In this document: piece after piece, positions 45,500 through 58,364 of the stretch
How positions within the stretch are numbered: the stretch's first letter is position 1
Layout: every line of letters begins with the position of its first letter
From: Dicyema japonicum
Taxonomy: Eukaryota > Dicyemida > Rhombozoa > Dicyemidae
NCBI GenBank assembly: GCA_011109175.1
Contig: RDEW01000020.1
Span: 247,273-311,272, forward strand
Direction: 5' to 3'
DNA: 64,000 bases
Translations under genes and position numbers: made by a program
The notes under the pieces: generated by a model
What the model saw: the letters and a program-made list of their open reading frames with translations, nothing else
The model's database searches: none
Told to the model about the DNA's origin: nothing

Positions 45500-46165
45500 A
45501 TTATCTCGGTATCGGCTCCAAAATAATCATGCACTCTATTCACCTCCGACCTGCGGTCCAAAGAAGAACCGGAAATCTTCATCGGACATACTCGGATACC
45601 TGTCACAAGAATCCCCTCAATCCTGCGAGTACATACAACAGGCTGCTTAATTTTACCTACCATGCCAAACAAGTCTTCACCAAAGGACTACAGAAATTGA
45701 ATGTCACTCGGTCCTTCATCCAGAAGACCTCAGCAAATATGAATAAAGCAATCGGAACCATATACCGCCAGACAATCGCGCCGGCTGTATGCTTCTGCTG
45801 CGTGGAGATTCGCGCTATCAGAGGCCACTATCCGAAAACTAAACTTACTGCCAAGGAAAACAACACGTATGCTGGGACCACAATGTGAAACAGAAATACC
45901 TCCTTCGCTGACAAAATCTACAACTCGTAGATGTGGTTCAGGATTTTTACGCATTTGCGAGGAAGATGGACACCCACTAAGCCTCACTGTTCCACGCAAT
46001 AGAAAATCGGTTGGCTGAGAAATTTCCTTCCCCAATCGGCTTCCTCTGCAAGGATCAAAGAAGGCATTTCCGTTCGACAGTGGGATCAATGGAGACGCAC
46101 AGGCTTATGATTGCATGTTTGGTTGTAGGAACTGAGATCACCTAACTAGTTGACTTTGTCTTTCT
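45500..46165 (+). pseudogene. CR1-like LINE 3' fragment (LINE B family)
   Basis: The frame 45529-45888 contains AKQVFTKGLQKLNVTRSFIQ, MNKAIGTIYRQTIAPAVCFC, matching LINE B's VEEVLAKGLQKLNILKAIIK and VNKVYQQVIVPTIEYAC. Downstream frames decay to a 3' end resembling the other GATCAC...AATAAATAA tails near 46140-46180. Confidence 0.65.
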
Positions 46166-46502
46166 CGGTGATCATGGGGTTAATAAATAATCAATATTAT
46201 AAGAAAATTAAATCTTTAATATTTTAAACAGTCTACAAATTCCTCAACTGTAAGATTATACTTCATGTGTTACAACACGTGTAGTAGTTGTACTGAGTGA
46301 ATTCGGCTTTAACAACACGTTGAAAAACTTTGACTGTTGATGGTTATGATATTTGCTGATCTCCCGGGAGATGCGTTAGTTCACTAATAGAGTTATCTCT
46401 ATTCTACCATATAACAAAAGACACGTGGGTAAGCAATAGACATATGACAACCTAATATAGCATAATAAAGCAGAGCAATTATTAATAAAACAAATAAGGC
46501 CA
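46166..46502. other. 3' flank of the eIF4B-like gene
   Basis: AT-rich; contains no recognised element. Confidence 0.35.
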
Positions 46503-47563
46503 TCATTGGAAGCGGGAGCCTCTCTTTGGGATATCCCAACCTCTGACACAGTAAACAAACCACTCACCCCTCCGTTCTGGCACCCTTAATGGAAACAGGG
46601 GTCTCTCCCATCTTCATCGATGAATCACTCGCAGACCCACGTTCGGGAATCTTAAAGTTATTCTCACCCCCTGTATTCCCTCCAGACTGAGATCTACAAT
46701 AAAGTCATCTCTAACCCTCGCTGGGGGAGTTCCTGCAAATTTGACCTTGAGAAGACATCCTTATTATCACCATAGTAATCATCATTCAAAATCTTAAACT
46801 TGGAACCCCTCGTGAAATCCACTGGTTCATCGTCTACGAATGGATCCATTCATTAACTTTTCTCAAAATTCACGGCTTTTTGTTGACGAACATTACCGTC
46901 CGATTCAGAAAATTGGGAGCCCCGGACGCAAAAGGGACCCGACTCTGTCTGCGAGAAGCGACCAACGAAGGGGTTAGCCTCATCATCTAAGAATAAGCAG
47001 TGACCCAACCACGTGTCCTACCCCGCATTCGACCTAAAATAAGATACATAAATACCCCTTGACTCGACCTCGAGCTCTTTCGAACAAGGAGCTAAACCGT
47101 AACTGACGAAAAAAACCGCTTAAATCCTGAAGACTAACCACGATTGAGCGGTTGTGTAGGAGTTCCCCACTGCAGTTTAGGAGTGAAATCAGGTCGGCAC
47201 GTGAAAAGACCTCAACTTTGCCCATTCCGTTCCAAGAGTCGTAGAAAGAGAACTAGCTGAGAAAGGCAAGGTACCTTGATCTCCTTGAAGATTTTTCTCA
47301 GGTCATCTTCGTTGGCGTTGAATGGAAGATTCTTCAGGTGGGCGATAAACGGCCCTACGGTGGGGACCTGGTCCTCGTCGATCCCGTCATGGAAAAATGC
47401 ACGAGGCGCTGATGGGAGAGCAACCTGAGGTTGTTCAACCACTCCGAAATCATCCAGGAGGTCGTAAAGTTGGATAACTTTGCCTGCCTTGTTTTTATTT
47501 CCTATAGTAGACAATGATTCGAAAGTTTATTATTAAGTAAAATGAACACCCACCTCGGCCCAT
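46503..47563 (-). CDS. EIF4B: eIF4B/eIF4H-like translation factor, about nine small exons
   Basis: From an ATG at 47563 (MGRG) a 52-nt intron leads to NKNKAGKVIQLYDLLDD, which matches the lysine-rich start of eIF4B. LPSAPRAFFHDG follows, then an RRM with FIAHLKNLPFNANEDDLRKI. A 22-nt intron (47253-47274) joins to FSFYDSWNGMGKVEVFSRAD and LHNRSIVVSLQD, the second half of the RRM. The remainder, pieced together over introns of about 35, 23, 24, 24, 22, 17 and 25 nt, is acidic and glycine/arginine-bearing: DDEANPFVGRFSQTESG, DEPVDFTRGSKFKILN, ending GGWDIPKRGSRFQ-stop at 46503. eIF4B stimulates the eIF4A helicase during ribosome recruitment. The RRM half is secure. Several junctions in the tail, especially near 47035-47070 and 46600, are ambiguous. 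eIF4H is the alternative name. Confidence 0.65.
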
Positions 47564-47689
47564 TAATGAAATACTCAATGTCGTTATTTTATTTTATTTA
47601 AAATAAAATTTTAATTCGTAAATATATTTAAATTCTGCCTACATTTTTAGTCAGTAGACCTAACTTATTTCCCGTACTAAGCAACTGCG

Positions 47690-48056
47690 AAATTATTTGT
47701 TTGGTACAGGCTATGGGACAAACGTAAAGCTTCGTTCCCAGATTTCTTTAATCAGGTTTGGTAATGTAGAACCTAACACAGGACCAAAGTTATTTCAGGG
47801 AAAGCTGAGGATAGAACATCAACGGACTTTCCAAAAAAGTGTATTGATTTACGTAACTTATTGCATAATCATTGTGTGGGGGTTACTCTTATCCAAGAAA
47901 ATAAGCTTTCAGCGAAATCAACGACTCCACATTTCAAGGATTATTACGTACCCACCGCGCCTCCAGTTCAATTGGGTTGTTTACTTATTCTTGTTCATTT
48001 TTTTACTCATTTTATTAAATCTAGCATATCTGAGGATTCTCATCCTGTTTGTCTTT
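47690..48056 (+). pseudogene. CR1-like LINE 5' fragment with degenerate 2A-like motif
   Basis: Reads GNVEPNTGP, then in a second frame RNLLHNHCVGVTLIQENKLS and AKSTTPHFKDYYV, aligning with the LINE A start (GDVEANPGP, NHIDLLLIQESKLSPKNSTP). It ends abruptly within the endonuclease. Confidence 0.65.
47763..47786 (+). other. Degenerate 2A-like motif (NVEPNTGP)
   Basis: Asp and one of the final-block prolines are replaced (D to N, P to T) relative to the DxExNPGP consensus, so skipping is not expected. Position relative to the endonuclease is conserved. Confidence 0.55.
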
Positions 48057-48299
48057 AAACAATCGTGATCAGGAATGTACACTTTTGTCGTAGTTGTAGA
48101 TTACTCCATCTAAATGGGAAATACATTTTTGATATTTAATAAGTTTTTTTGTAACCATCGAGTCACCAGTAGGTTACATTTCCCAATTTGGTAAGAATTG
48201 CAGTTGCCTTTGTAAGATTGAATTCTCCACATAGATCATTTTGACTCACTTCCATTGAAAGCTACAACTGTAAACGGGGTAGAATAGAAAGACTGAGAT
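48057..48299. other. Short intergenic stretch, nothing recognised
   Basis: AT-rich with no feature seen. Confidence 0.3.
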
Positions 48300-50345
48300 A
48301 AAGACATTTTATTTATTTAACTCCAAGACCACAAAGAAAGATAGGTCAAAACTAACTAATTGGGTGATCCCAGCCTCCAACAACATCCGAATTCTCTTCG
48401 TTTGGTCTTCTGATGACCCCACCAAATTCCGGAAGCGTTTCCTCTTCCTTCTGCAAAAGAATTCAATCGGCGTGCACTTTTTTATAACCGACCAAAATTC
48501 CTTTGCATGGGCCACTTTTTCCTTGAATAGGTTTTAACGTCGCCTCATCAGAAACGAGGCCGCCAATGGGGATGTCCGTGTGGTGCATAATTTTCCGCCT
48601 GAGAGTTCAAACGATCCACTCTCGAAGAGGGAATCGCAAATCTCCAGGCTTAGCAGGCATATTCAATGGTAGGAACGATGACTTGTTGGTAGACCTTGTT
48701 GACGCAAGCAGCAGGGGGGTATGGGCTCTTCTTTATGATTGCTTTTAAAATGTTCAATTTTTGAAGACCCTTGGCAAGCACCTCCTCCACGTGACTCGAG
48801 AATGTCATCAGAAAGTCGAAAACTACCCCAAGGATCTTCTGGGTCCGCGTAGAAGGGATAGAAGTATCTCCAAAAAACAGTTCGACTCCATCCTTAAATC
48901 TTCTATCAGTAGTGAAAATGATAAACTGGGATTTAGATGATGACACACATAACATATTTGCAGATAGCCAGTCACATACTCGGTTTAGGTGTGACTGAAC
49001 ATTTGCTACAGCCACGGAAAAAGATTTATCTCTTGGGCAATAATTAGGTCGTCCGCATAGGATAAAAACATAGTGTCCTGGTCATTGGTAGTAGGTAGGT
49101 TATGTAGAAATAGGTTGAAAAGAAGAGGAGATAAAGAGGAGCCTTGAGGGACCCCATTGGGGAGTAGTCTTGATTTTGAAGTGGTTTTGTCAATACAGAC
49201 CCTTCCGCGTCGTCCAGTTAAAAAGTTTTCCAGCCATAGCTTGATGTTCGGATGCAAGTTCTAATTAAAAATCTTATGCGTTAGGAGTTTCCTCGGAACC
49301 GAATCAAAGGCCTTCTGTATATCGATGGATACTAAGGCCGTCCGTAAGTGTGTTCTCATGTTGAAGCCGTCAGTAATAAACTGGGAAATAGAACCAAATG
49401 AGTCGTTGTAGAACGGTCTGCCCTGAAACCATGTTGAAACTCTGGTAATGTAGAACATGAGAGATGCGGATTAATACAAGCTTTTCCAGCACTTTTGATA
49501 AAACAAAAGTTATTGAGACGGAGCGGTAAGAAGGAACATTTTTTGGTTTTCCAGGCTTTAGAATCGGCGTAATCAGGGAATTCTTCCATATATTAGGTAG
49601 CGTATGGTAGTTGATAGAGTCGTTGTACAGTCTTGATAGCATGGTCCGTCCCTGAGGTCAAGGTGTTTGAGGTGAATAGTGCAAATTCCGTCGGGACCAC
49701 AAGCACGAGTAGGACGTAGCAATTTAATAACCTTGTCAACAGCATGGAGGTAAAGAAGGTGGAATACGTTTCTTGTTGCGGCCGGTGCCGTTCAACATGT
49801 GTAGAACGAGAAAAATCTTTATGGCTGATCGATACGTAGTTCTGAGGTGGAATATATATATTACATAGTGTAAAAAGTCTTGAGGTGAGAGAGGAACTTA
49901 GATAAAGATTTATTCCAGAATAGGGTCTCCTTCACAAAGAGAAGATATAAACGGGGTGACATCGGTCAACAAAAGACCCTCCCTAACAAACGTCAATAAT
50001 CCTCAACCGAGACTTCTTTTCCGGTCTTTTCGGAGTATATTGTAGCCAGAGAAGCGTGGGGTGACGGCTGACGTGGAGAATTTAGACTCCTGAATAATGG
50101 CAATGTCCACTTTTAAACGGGCTAAGAGGGAACGTAGCTCCAGCAATTTATTACGGATTCCATTAACATTGAGTTGGAGAATGACCAGCGTGGAATCAGG
50201 ACCCGGGTTTGGTTTGATGTCACTGAAATTGGTAGGCCACCCTTCCAAAGGACGTAGAGGGGTGGAGAAGTTCGAACGGTTTTCTTTAGTGCATATCTTG
50301 CACCAAGCGCCACCACAACAACAGGTGAACCGCATGTCGCCACGC
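48300..50345 (-). mobile_element. CR1-like LINE with internal deletion ('LINE B')
   Basis: From 50335: a leader, FSDIKPNPGP, LQLNVNGIRNKLLELR, VDIAIIQESKFSTS (endonuclease start), then LLTFVREGLLLTDVTPFISS and YIPPQN near 49850-49990. The second half of the endonuclease is missing. RT resumes near 49700 with CGPDGICTIHLKHLDL, KNSLITPILKPGKP, STTTHL, SIDIQKAFDSVPRKLLTHKI, WLENFLTGRRGRVCID, GVPQGSSLSPLLFNLFLHNL and an intact FLSYADDLIIA (about 49050). It ends with RTQKILGVVFDFLMTFSSHV, GLQKLNIL and LEAGIT near 48366, and an AATAAATAA-type tail. Several frameshifts. Confidence 0.8.
50198..50221 (-). other. 2A-like motif variant DIKPNPGP in LINE B
   Basis: Matches D-x-x-x-N-P-G-P but has Lys where the consensus has Glu. 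Lies 46 residues from the first Met and directly ahead of the endonuclease start, as in LINE A. Activity uncertain. Confidence 0.6.
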
Positions 50346-51551
50346 TAAAATTCAAATTTCCAGTGTCAAACACTCCACCGACAAATTGATTGTTATATTA
50401 ACTAATAATCAATATTGTACTTTGATAATAAAATAAGCACAACTAAAAGAACATTCGAGAATTAATAGTTCCTTTATTCCTCTTCACTTGTTTAGACCAT
50501 TCGGGATTCTAACCTAGGCAAGAGTGCATCCTATGTATCCATTTCCAATTGTTTGCGTATTCGCTATATCCTTAGTCCATTAAGAAGGAAGACGAGATCA
50601 GTTTTGAGTTTATTATTGGTCCTATCTTCAGGTAGATGATCACTTTATTGATAGAACAATACTATTAATAATGACCAACCAGGCTAAGAGGTACCCTTAT
50701 TTTCTTGACATCCCCGCGGAACATTTCATGTTGCAACAAGAAACCTCCCTTTACGTGAAATTAAAGATTTAGCAAACAACTAATAATATGACCAATATGA
50801 GAATAAAGTTAACAAGAAAACATTTATTGGCACAACAAAACAAAGGAAGGTATATTGATCATGATCTCTCAACCTATGGGTATGGCTCAACCCATTTACC
50901 CCGACAAGTGAAGATATAATAACAGAGTCATCGCACTCAATACGAATTCGTAGCAGTAGAAACACCAAAAATAACCATCACTTAATCTGAATTACGTAGA
51001 GGCTAATCTGAAATACATAATGAGCCATCTGAGGTCGATTGAGAGCCATTTTAGCGAAAACTTACAAAATGAAAAGTATGAGTTTAAGGGTGGGACAAAA
51101 TAATAAAATAAATAATAATTCAGCCTTTCAGCTAACGATTAGTAATCTTTCGTTATTCATTTCAGCATAGGCAGAACTAAGCGTTATTAAGGAAGTAAAT
51201 AACAGTCATGCTAACTAATCCAAGGCCAAACATTTAAGGTGTTCTTAACTTTTTCTTTATTTTCTTTTTTCAGGATTGTGACTCCCCTGTCAATCTGCTA
51301 CTGCAGTGATTAATCAATGATCACGGGGTCACTTGTCCATCACAGAAGCATCGTAGATACTTAGACCGAAATGGACAGCAGCGATATCAGAACTTGGGAT
51401 CATATAAATTTGATCTGGCACTCATCATACTGGGCCAAGGATGGGATAAAAAACCGGATAAAAAACCGGTAAAATAAATAAAATTAAATTTAAAATTATA
51501 TAAATAATAAATTTAAAAAGTTAAATAAATACAGCGTGCAATCGTTTTAGC
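50346..51551. other. 1.2-kb intergenic stretch, nothing recognised
   Basis: AT-rich DNA upstream of the two-RRM gene; would include its promoter. No coding frame or repeat identified. Confidence 0.4.
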
Positions 51552-53198
51552 ATGGGTAAGAAGTTTGGTGTTAAGGTATGCCCAATATTAATCAAAGGCT
51601 AATAAAATGAACAAAGTCAAGCAGCCGTCCTTCAAGGCTGGAGGGAAAAAGCAGGTTAAACATATAAAGAATATTCAGAAATTCAATAAGCCCAAGAATA
51701 GTCCAGTCTCTCCCAAAAATGGTAAAGAACGCTTCCTTCAATTCAAAGAAGGGGAAAAATAAGGTCACCTTTTCCAACGACAGTCAGAACGTAAAAACTG
51801 TACTTAGTCTACCTAATTTTCAGCCAAAACAACAAAAGGGTGTTAAATCCCCCAACACATCCTTCAAAACATCAGTCAGTTCGAGAAAGTCCCTCGTTTC
51901 TGAGCGAAAAGCCACTCCTTTCCCACACTCTGACAAATTTAAGCCCAAGAAGGTCTTCCCCGTAGAGGAAGAGGATGAAGGGTCCGATGAGATGGATGTC
52001 TCCCATTCTGAGGGAGAGGGGACTGAGTCAGACGTTTCCTTCGACGATATGGAGTCATTTTCCGGAGATTCTGCCTTAATCGAGGAAGGGACCGAAGAAG
52101 AATTTGAGGAAGAAGTCGAAGAAAAAGTTCAACCGAAAGTAACAGAGAAACAACCCGCAGCGAAAAAGAAAGCCAAACCGAATGGCTCTAATATAGTGGA
52201 ACCCAAGAAAGCCAATGTATGTCAACCGGAGGTAAAGATCAAGACAGAGACTCCCAAAATAGTTGAAGACAAGGCTGTTAAGAGAAAGCGGGAAATTTTG
52301 GCAGAAAAGCCTGCAAAAAAGGTCGCTAAATTGACAGCTGAGGAGTACACAGGTGGTTTGGTTGTGAATGTTAGACGATAGTGACAAGAAAAGATTGTTT
52401 GTGACTAATCTACCTGAAAATGTGACTGATGATGAGGTCCGGTCTCTTCATCCACAGATTAAGGACTTTGTACTTCTGTGTGCTTTTAGAAAGAAGAAAG
52501 GGTGAGCTTAATGGTCAAATATCTTAGTTCTGCTATTCTGGTGTTTTTGGACGAGTCCTCTGCTGTAAAGGCGAAGGCCGAAATGACTGGAAAGAAGTTA
52601 AGGGGGAAGGACATTGTAGTGGACTTTGTCGGTGAAAAGAACAGTCGGAAAGATGCCAAGACCCGTATTTGGAGGATTTATGTTTAGTTGGGGCCATAGT
52701 GCCGACCAGACTGTATGTTGGAAATATTGGTGAGCATTGTACAGAGGCAAACCTCAGAGAGATTTTCGTGGGGGCTACGCTTGTTTCGGTCCCATCTCAG
52801 AAGCGACACACGTTGGATTTTTTATGATTCTTAGGTTTGGGTTCGTGGAATTTGGGGATGCTGATGGAGCAATGGATGCTCTAATTAAGAATAACTATTC
52901 TGTCTATAAGGGGGAGAAGATGATCGTTCAGTTTGCACGTGCTAAGGTGGAGGAGAAAACGAGTTTGGTTTTTGCGGGAATTTTAGACAAAGTAAAGACC
53001 AACCCCGTAAAAACTGAGAGTCAAGCTATAGAGATGAATGTTGAGGACCAAGAGGAGGACAGTGACGGGGAGGAAATTGGAGATGAAGATGAGGATAGTA
53101 ATGAGGACGATGAGTCTGAAGGAGAGGAAGAGAGTGATGAAGAAGGAAATAGTGTTGGAGGAGATGACTTGGAGTCATTTGACGATGAGTCTGATTAG
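51552..53198 (+). CDS. Two-RRM nucleolar-type RNA-binding protein (nucleolin/RBM34-like), seven exons
   Basis: Exons 51552-51575, 51598-51705, 51728-52352, 52375-52501, 52528-52664, 52688-52811 and 52835-53198 are joined by GT-AG introns of 22, 22, 22, 26, 23 and 23 nt. Phases agree throughout, giving 502 aa. The N-terminus is lysine-rich (MGKKFGVKANKMNKVKQPSF), followed by acidic blocks (EEEDEGSDEMD, EEGTEEEFEEEVEEK). RRM1 (about 257-335) has KKRLFVTNLPENVTDDEV and, across an intron, GSAILVFLDESSAV. RRM2 (about 347-425) has TRLYVGNIGEHCTEANLREI and, across an intron, HTFGFVEFGDADGAM. The tail is strongly acidic (DEDEDSNEDDESEGEEE). The layout resembles nucleolin and RBM34/Nop12 proteins of ribosome biogenesis. 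I cannot choose between them, so no symbol is given. Confidence 0.8.
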
Positions 53199-53959
53199 AT
53201 ATCTTTTATCTTTTTTGGTTAATTGTATTTTGTTTTTTACTCAATGTTATGTAGGCTTTTGATGACTTTATAATTTAGCTTTGTTGGTGTAGTTGATTAA
53301 GGTTTCTTGCATAGTTAAATTATCACGTGGCCTGTTGAATTTCTATTATTGACAATTTTAATGGCCTTTTGCAGACAGTCATGTTTTGACACCTAACAGA
53401 GATTGTTTATCATCTTTTGGTCCTAGTTATGGCATGAAAAGGATATGATTTTTCGCTACACTCTACTAAGCGGTTTCCACAACTGCAAAAATATTTTTTC
53501 CTTTCTGCTGGTTTTGTTTCAGGACGGTATCTATTTTGAACACTTGGTTGGTAAATACTATTAATTAGGTATTAACTCTGATATAACATCGATTGGGGGA
53601 TAAAATTAGTATATAATCAGTACATTTTGAGGGCATAGTAATTTATTGATGTCAATTTGGGTTAATAAGCTCTTTTTGATATGATCGCGACATATCTCTT
53701 ACACGAAACCACATCGCTTAACATTGAAATGTCTCAGACAATATGGATAAAATTTCCTCAGGTATATCCGCGGTTATTAGAACAAATTTACAAATATCAA
53801 AACTTGTTAAAACGTGTTGTTACAACGTGTTGTTGTGGTGTTTATACATTCTCTGAAAATTTATAAGAGCTTTTGATGGGGAAAGACCTGACAACCTACT
53901 CTATTTAAATGCCAAGAAAATCTTGAGAAAACTCTCCTACGATCTAATTGGAAGCAGCG
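53199..53959. other. Intergenic, nothing recognised
   Basis: AT-rich 3' flank of the two-RRM gene; no repeat or coding frame identified. Confidence 0.35.
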
Positions 53960-54380
53960 TTACTGCAAAACATCAAATCTCGAGTCTTCGTCACACAGAA
54001 TCTTACAATTTCGCAACATGGAACGTAAGAGGCTTAAACGAAGGAAACTAGTAGTCGTAAAAAAAATGACCTGCTTGGAGTAAGCGAACTTCACTGGATC
54101 GACAGTGGTTTTTTTCGTTCTGATGATTTTGTCATATATTATTCTGGTAACATTAATGCGAAGAGAAATGGAGTGGCCTTCATTGCTTCAAAAAAAATTG
54201 CACGTGCTATTGAAAGTCATAGAACATTTAATGATCGGATAATACTAATCCACGTCCGTGGACGACCATTGAATATTACGGTCATGCAAGTGTATGCCCC
54301 AAGGCTACTCCAAATTGCAACGGATCGGGGAGAGTGGAGGAAACTCGTTCATGAGATCTCCAAGGGTCGGACATGACTTA
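53960..54380 (+). pseudogene. LINE AP-endonuclease fragment
   Basis: Reads SYNFATWNVRGLNEGN, then after a frame change DLLGVSELHWIDSGFF, GNINAKRNGVAFIASKKIAR, NDRIILIHVRGRPLNITVMQ with VYAP. These are the first blocks of a LINE endonuclease of the type often mis-annotated as craniofacial development protein 2. The catalytic Glu (SELHW) is present, and the rest is deleted. Confidence 0.65.
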
Positions 54381-55699
54381 ATTAAACAACATAACATATA
54401 TTTGCGGTTATTAGAACAAATATTAAAACTACGGAGAATTTAATCCTCCTGTCTTGTCTTTTTATCCCATTCTTTGTCTAACATGACACTCTTTCTGAAA
54501 GCCCATTAACCTAATATTTATTGATTTGTCTACGAATCCCTAATGTAGAGTATCCAAGGTCAAGGATTTAATGTGGAAATACGCATTGGTCACAATTTAT
54601 AAGAGTTTTTGGAATATTATTGAAATTTATATTAAGGTAGCTCACATACACTGTTGTAGCACCAAGTTCGCTTCTTTCACAGTCTCCCAGCTCCCACAGA
54701 TGGCTTTACCACATGTTTCTCCATTTTTCCTCATTTTGAAAATAAAAGTTTATAGATTCTGTAGGATTTGTCTTTCATTTAACCACATCTATCAAAATAG
54801 CTTCAAAAGTGGAATGTTTTGAAGCCTAAAACTTTTTCTATAACCGGCTTAATCATCGGATCATCGCAGAATATAGAATAAGCTTGTTCAGCCTAGAGAC
54901 GGCTCTTTCCTTCTCGGAAATTGAGCATATCAACATTTTCTGAAAGAAAATTACTTAAAACGAAAGAGAATCGATTCCTACTTTTTTTTCAAACAAGTCG
55001 ATCAGAGACAATTGCCGATGTTTCCTGTGTTTCTGCAAATAACAAGAAAATCCATTTGGAGGGAAAATTATCCATTCGGAGGAATCCCGATCAATTTTGA
55101 AGAAAAGCACATCGATCAAGTTCTGTAGAAATTGGACGAGACACTTCCGGAACCGGTGGAATCGCTGGCGGACCACTAGAGGAGAGTTTTGGTATATAGC
55201 GAAGCATTTTTCTGAAAAACCCAGAGGAATCATTTGAGTGATATTTCAAATTTTTTAAAATTATTCTCATTTAAGCCCATCCTCTGGAAACATAGTCTTT
55301 CCATTGATGAATACATTCCCAATTGGATTGAGAAATGGTGAGTAAGGAACATGGAGGTTTACTATTTAAATCTATTCTTTAATGCCCCATCATTAGGAAT
55401 TAAAAAATTAGTCACTGATGCAAATTCTGCTTCTGATACAGGAATGTAGGTCCAAGATCCTGAAACAGCTCTTCCACGTCGTGGTTTTTAGGAAACTGAA
55501 GTTCCTACCTCACTATAAGATGTTATTTTATCCCATATTTCAATGTTAAATTATAAGTTGATGGTGGTGAACCCTATATTATTATGGCTCTCGTCAAAGT
55601 ACAATAATATAAAATAATAGTTGGCATTGATGCAATTTTAGCTTTTATTTCCCTGATGTGATTGATGTCATCGTTGTTTGATAGAGGCTACTAGTTTGT
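54381..55699. other. 1.3-kb stretch with no identified gene
   Basis: Both strands of 54955-55233 are open for long runs (minus FRKCLVQFLQNLIDVLFFKI; plus WRENYPFGGIPINFEEKHID). This suggests an unidentified element remnant, but no family is recognised. Confidence 0.3.
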
Positions 55700-55775
55700 G
55701 TCGATAGGACTTTCCCACGTCGGTCTGGAGTCACTTAGGAACTTTATCTTTTTTTCTTTTAACCTGGTGAATCAT
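55700..55775 (+). repeat. Short LINE A 3'UTR fragment
   Basis: CCCACGTCGGTCTGGAGTCA followed by CTTAGGAAC and a T-rich tract resembles the LINE A end at 13338-13410 and, inverted, 5095-5165. Diverged. Confidence 0.45.
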
Positions 55776-55989
55776 ATATAAATTTTAATTATCTTCAATG
55801 GAATGCCCATTTGATTAGGTAAAGGGTGTTGAGATAGTGACGTACCATTAATACACGAAATGTCTAAATCTGAGATGAACCTTCCATTTCACATTTCCTA
55901 CGAATGAACAAAATGATTCACTCACGAGGTTGTGGATATACCAAAGAAGCTTCAGATTCACTAACTTTGAATCCCATCTGGCAAAAATT

Positions 55990-56041
55990 TTGGAGAAACG
56001 TGGACAAGTCAACCCTGAAAATAAATAATTACTAAAAGCAC
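55990..56041 (+). repeat. 52-bp repeat, copy 1
   Basis: Almost identical to 61227-61278 (starts TTGGAGAAACGTGGA, ends ACTAAAAGCAC, two to three mismatches). Copy 2 lies within a pogo/Tigger-like remnant, so this may be the detached flank of another such element. Confidence 0.7.
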
Positions 56042-56109
56042 TTTCACATAACCAAAGAACGTTATATTAACTAAGGTCCCGTTTGTGGCACACGTTTCGA
56101 AATTGGTTT

Positions 56110-57300
56110 CACTAGGCATCTCACCGCCCTCTGCTTTGCGCATCTGTCCTTAGATCCTCTAGGTCTTCTGCAGATTTAAGTTTTCTTCCAATTCCATTAA
56201 GATCCTATAAATAATAATAATTCTATTAAGATCCTTGTTTAGAGCCACAGGTAGAGTGACTCTGGGTCTTCCTCTGACCAATGATTTGTTCTCATTGTTA
56301 AAGTAATTGTCTATTATTATATTTGCAAAGGCATTTATGTTCATTCTAAGCACGTGCCCAAATAGTCTCCATCTTGATTAAATAATGTCGATGCTTATTG
56401 GCCTCGATTGTGCCACAGAGTATAATTTCTTATTTGAAATCTTCTTGGGCCAACCTAGGCCCATTAAATTGCGTAATTGTTTTCGATGAAATATATCCAT
56501 TTTCTTGAGCACTAGCCGAGTTTACATAAGCACCGGTTTTATATATGCGTTGTATAGTCTTATTCTTAGATTTGTTTTTATTACCTTTCGTCGACTCCAT
56601 ATCTTCTGCATTTTCTTATACATGGCAGTGGCTAGTACTCTTCTAAACATCATGTCCTCACTATCACCAAGTGATGATCCCAATTTCCTTTTTTCCTCCA
56701 ACTTTCATCAATATATTTTAATTCCCTTGTGATTCCTATGTGTTCAGTCTCTTCCTGTTTAACTCGCAGATACATATTCTTAAATTTTCTCTAAAACAAG
56801 TCCAAGTTCCTGATCATTTTATGACACAAAATCTATGTCATCTGTATATACAATCTCCATCGGCCTTCACACGACAACTAGAACTATAGATAGAGAGTCC
56901 CCCCGATGTATTCCAACTGTTGTCCCGAAAGACATCGATGTCGTGTTCCCAACCTGTACAGTTAATTCAGTGTTAGACAATAGGAAACGAAAAAGTCTTG
57001 TGTTATCCTCATCAAGAAATCTCCCAACAACGTCTATCAATGTTTTTTTGTTGACAGAGTCAAACGCGCTGTACATGTCCACTCCCAGAATTTTAAAATT
57101 AATCTTGTATCGTTGACACATGGCATAGATCCACCTGTGAGACCAAAAAGCATCTGCGCTCGAGCGTCCCCTTCTGAACCCACTCTGTCCCGGCGACAAA
57201 AAAATCATAAATATCAGAGATTTCCGACTAAGGGTTATCAGAGATGTTCTAAGAAATATCACTGGTCTCAGATTTTATTATCGGTCCCTTGTTCTTTCCT
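56110..57300 (-). pseudogene. LINE family G, RT to C-terminus, decayed
   Basis: From 57262: SGFRRGRSSADAFWSHRWIY, ILGVDMYSAFDSVNKKTLID, LTVQVGNTTSMSFGTTVGIH with RGDSLS. Lower down it reads KKRKLGSSLGDSED, FRRVLATAMYKKMQKIW, IRLYNAYIKPVL, LRNLMGLGWPKKISNKKLYS, RWRLFGHVLRMNINAFANII and RGRPRVTLPVALNKDLNR. The YADD segment is missing (about 56740-56860). Near 56200-56240 a TAATAATAA run sits between two copies of TATTAAGATCC. Same family as 31290-33490. Confidence 0.7.
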
Positions 57301-57543
57301 GGTTTATGCAGAGAAATTAAAATTCCATCACCAAGTTTCAAAAGCGAATGTGCTCGAAAAAAACAAAGAAATTAGTTAATTTATTAATTTCGACCAAAAT
57401 GAGACATAAAGGGATAGTACACATAAAAAATAATATTTTATAATTGATAAATTTAATTTATTAATGTAAAGGAAAATAAATATATTTAAATCTGCAGTCT
57501 GGTGGTTGGAATTGGTATTTTATATTTGTCAACCAAAATAGAA
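57301..57543. other. Upstream region of NKAP, nothing recognised
   Basis: AT-rich, between a LINE 5' end and the NKAP start codon. Confidence 0.35.

Positions 57544-58364
<821 letters not shown>

Noticed and set aside
51719-52381. Gene start at the ATG at 51719
   Set aside because: That ATG lies inside a 22-nt intron; the upstream exons 51552-51575 and 51598-51705 join in frame with the same lysine-rich composition.
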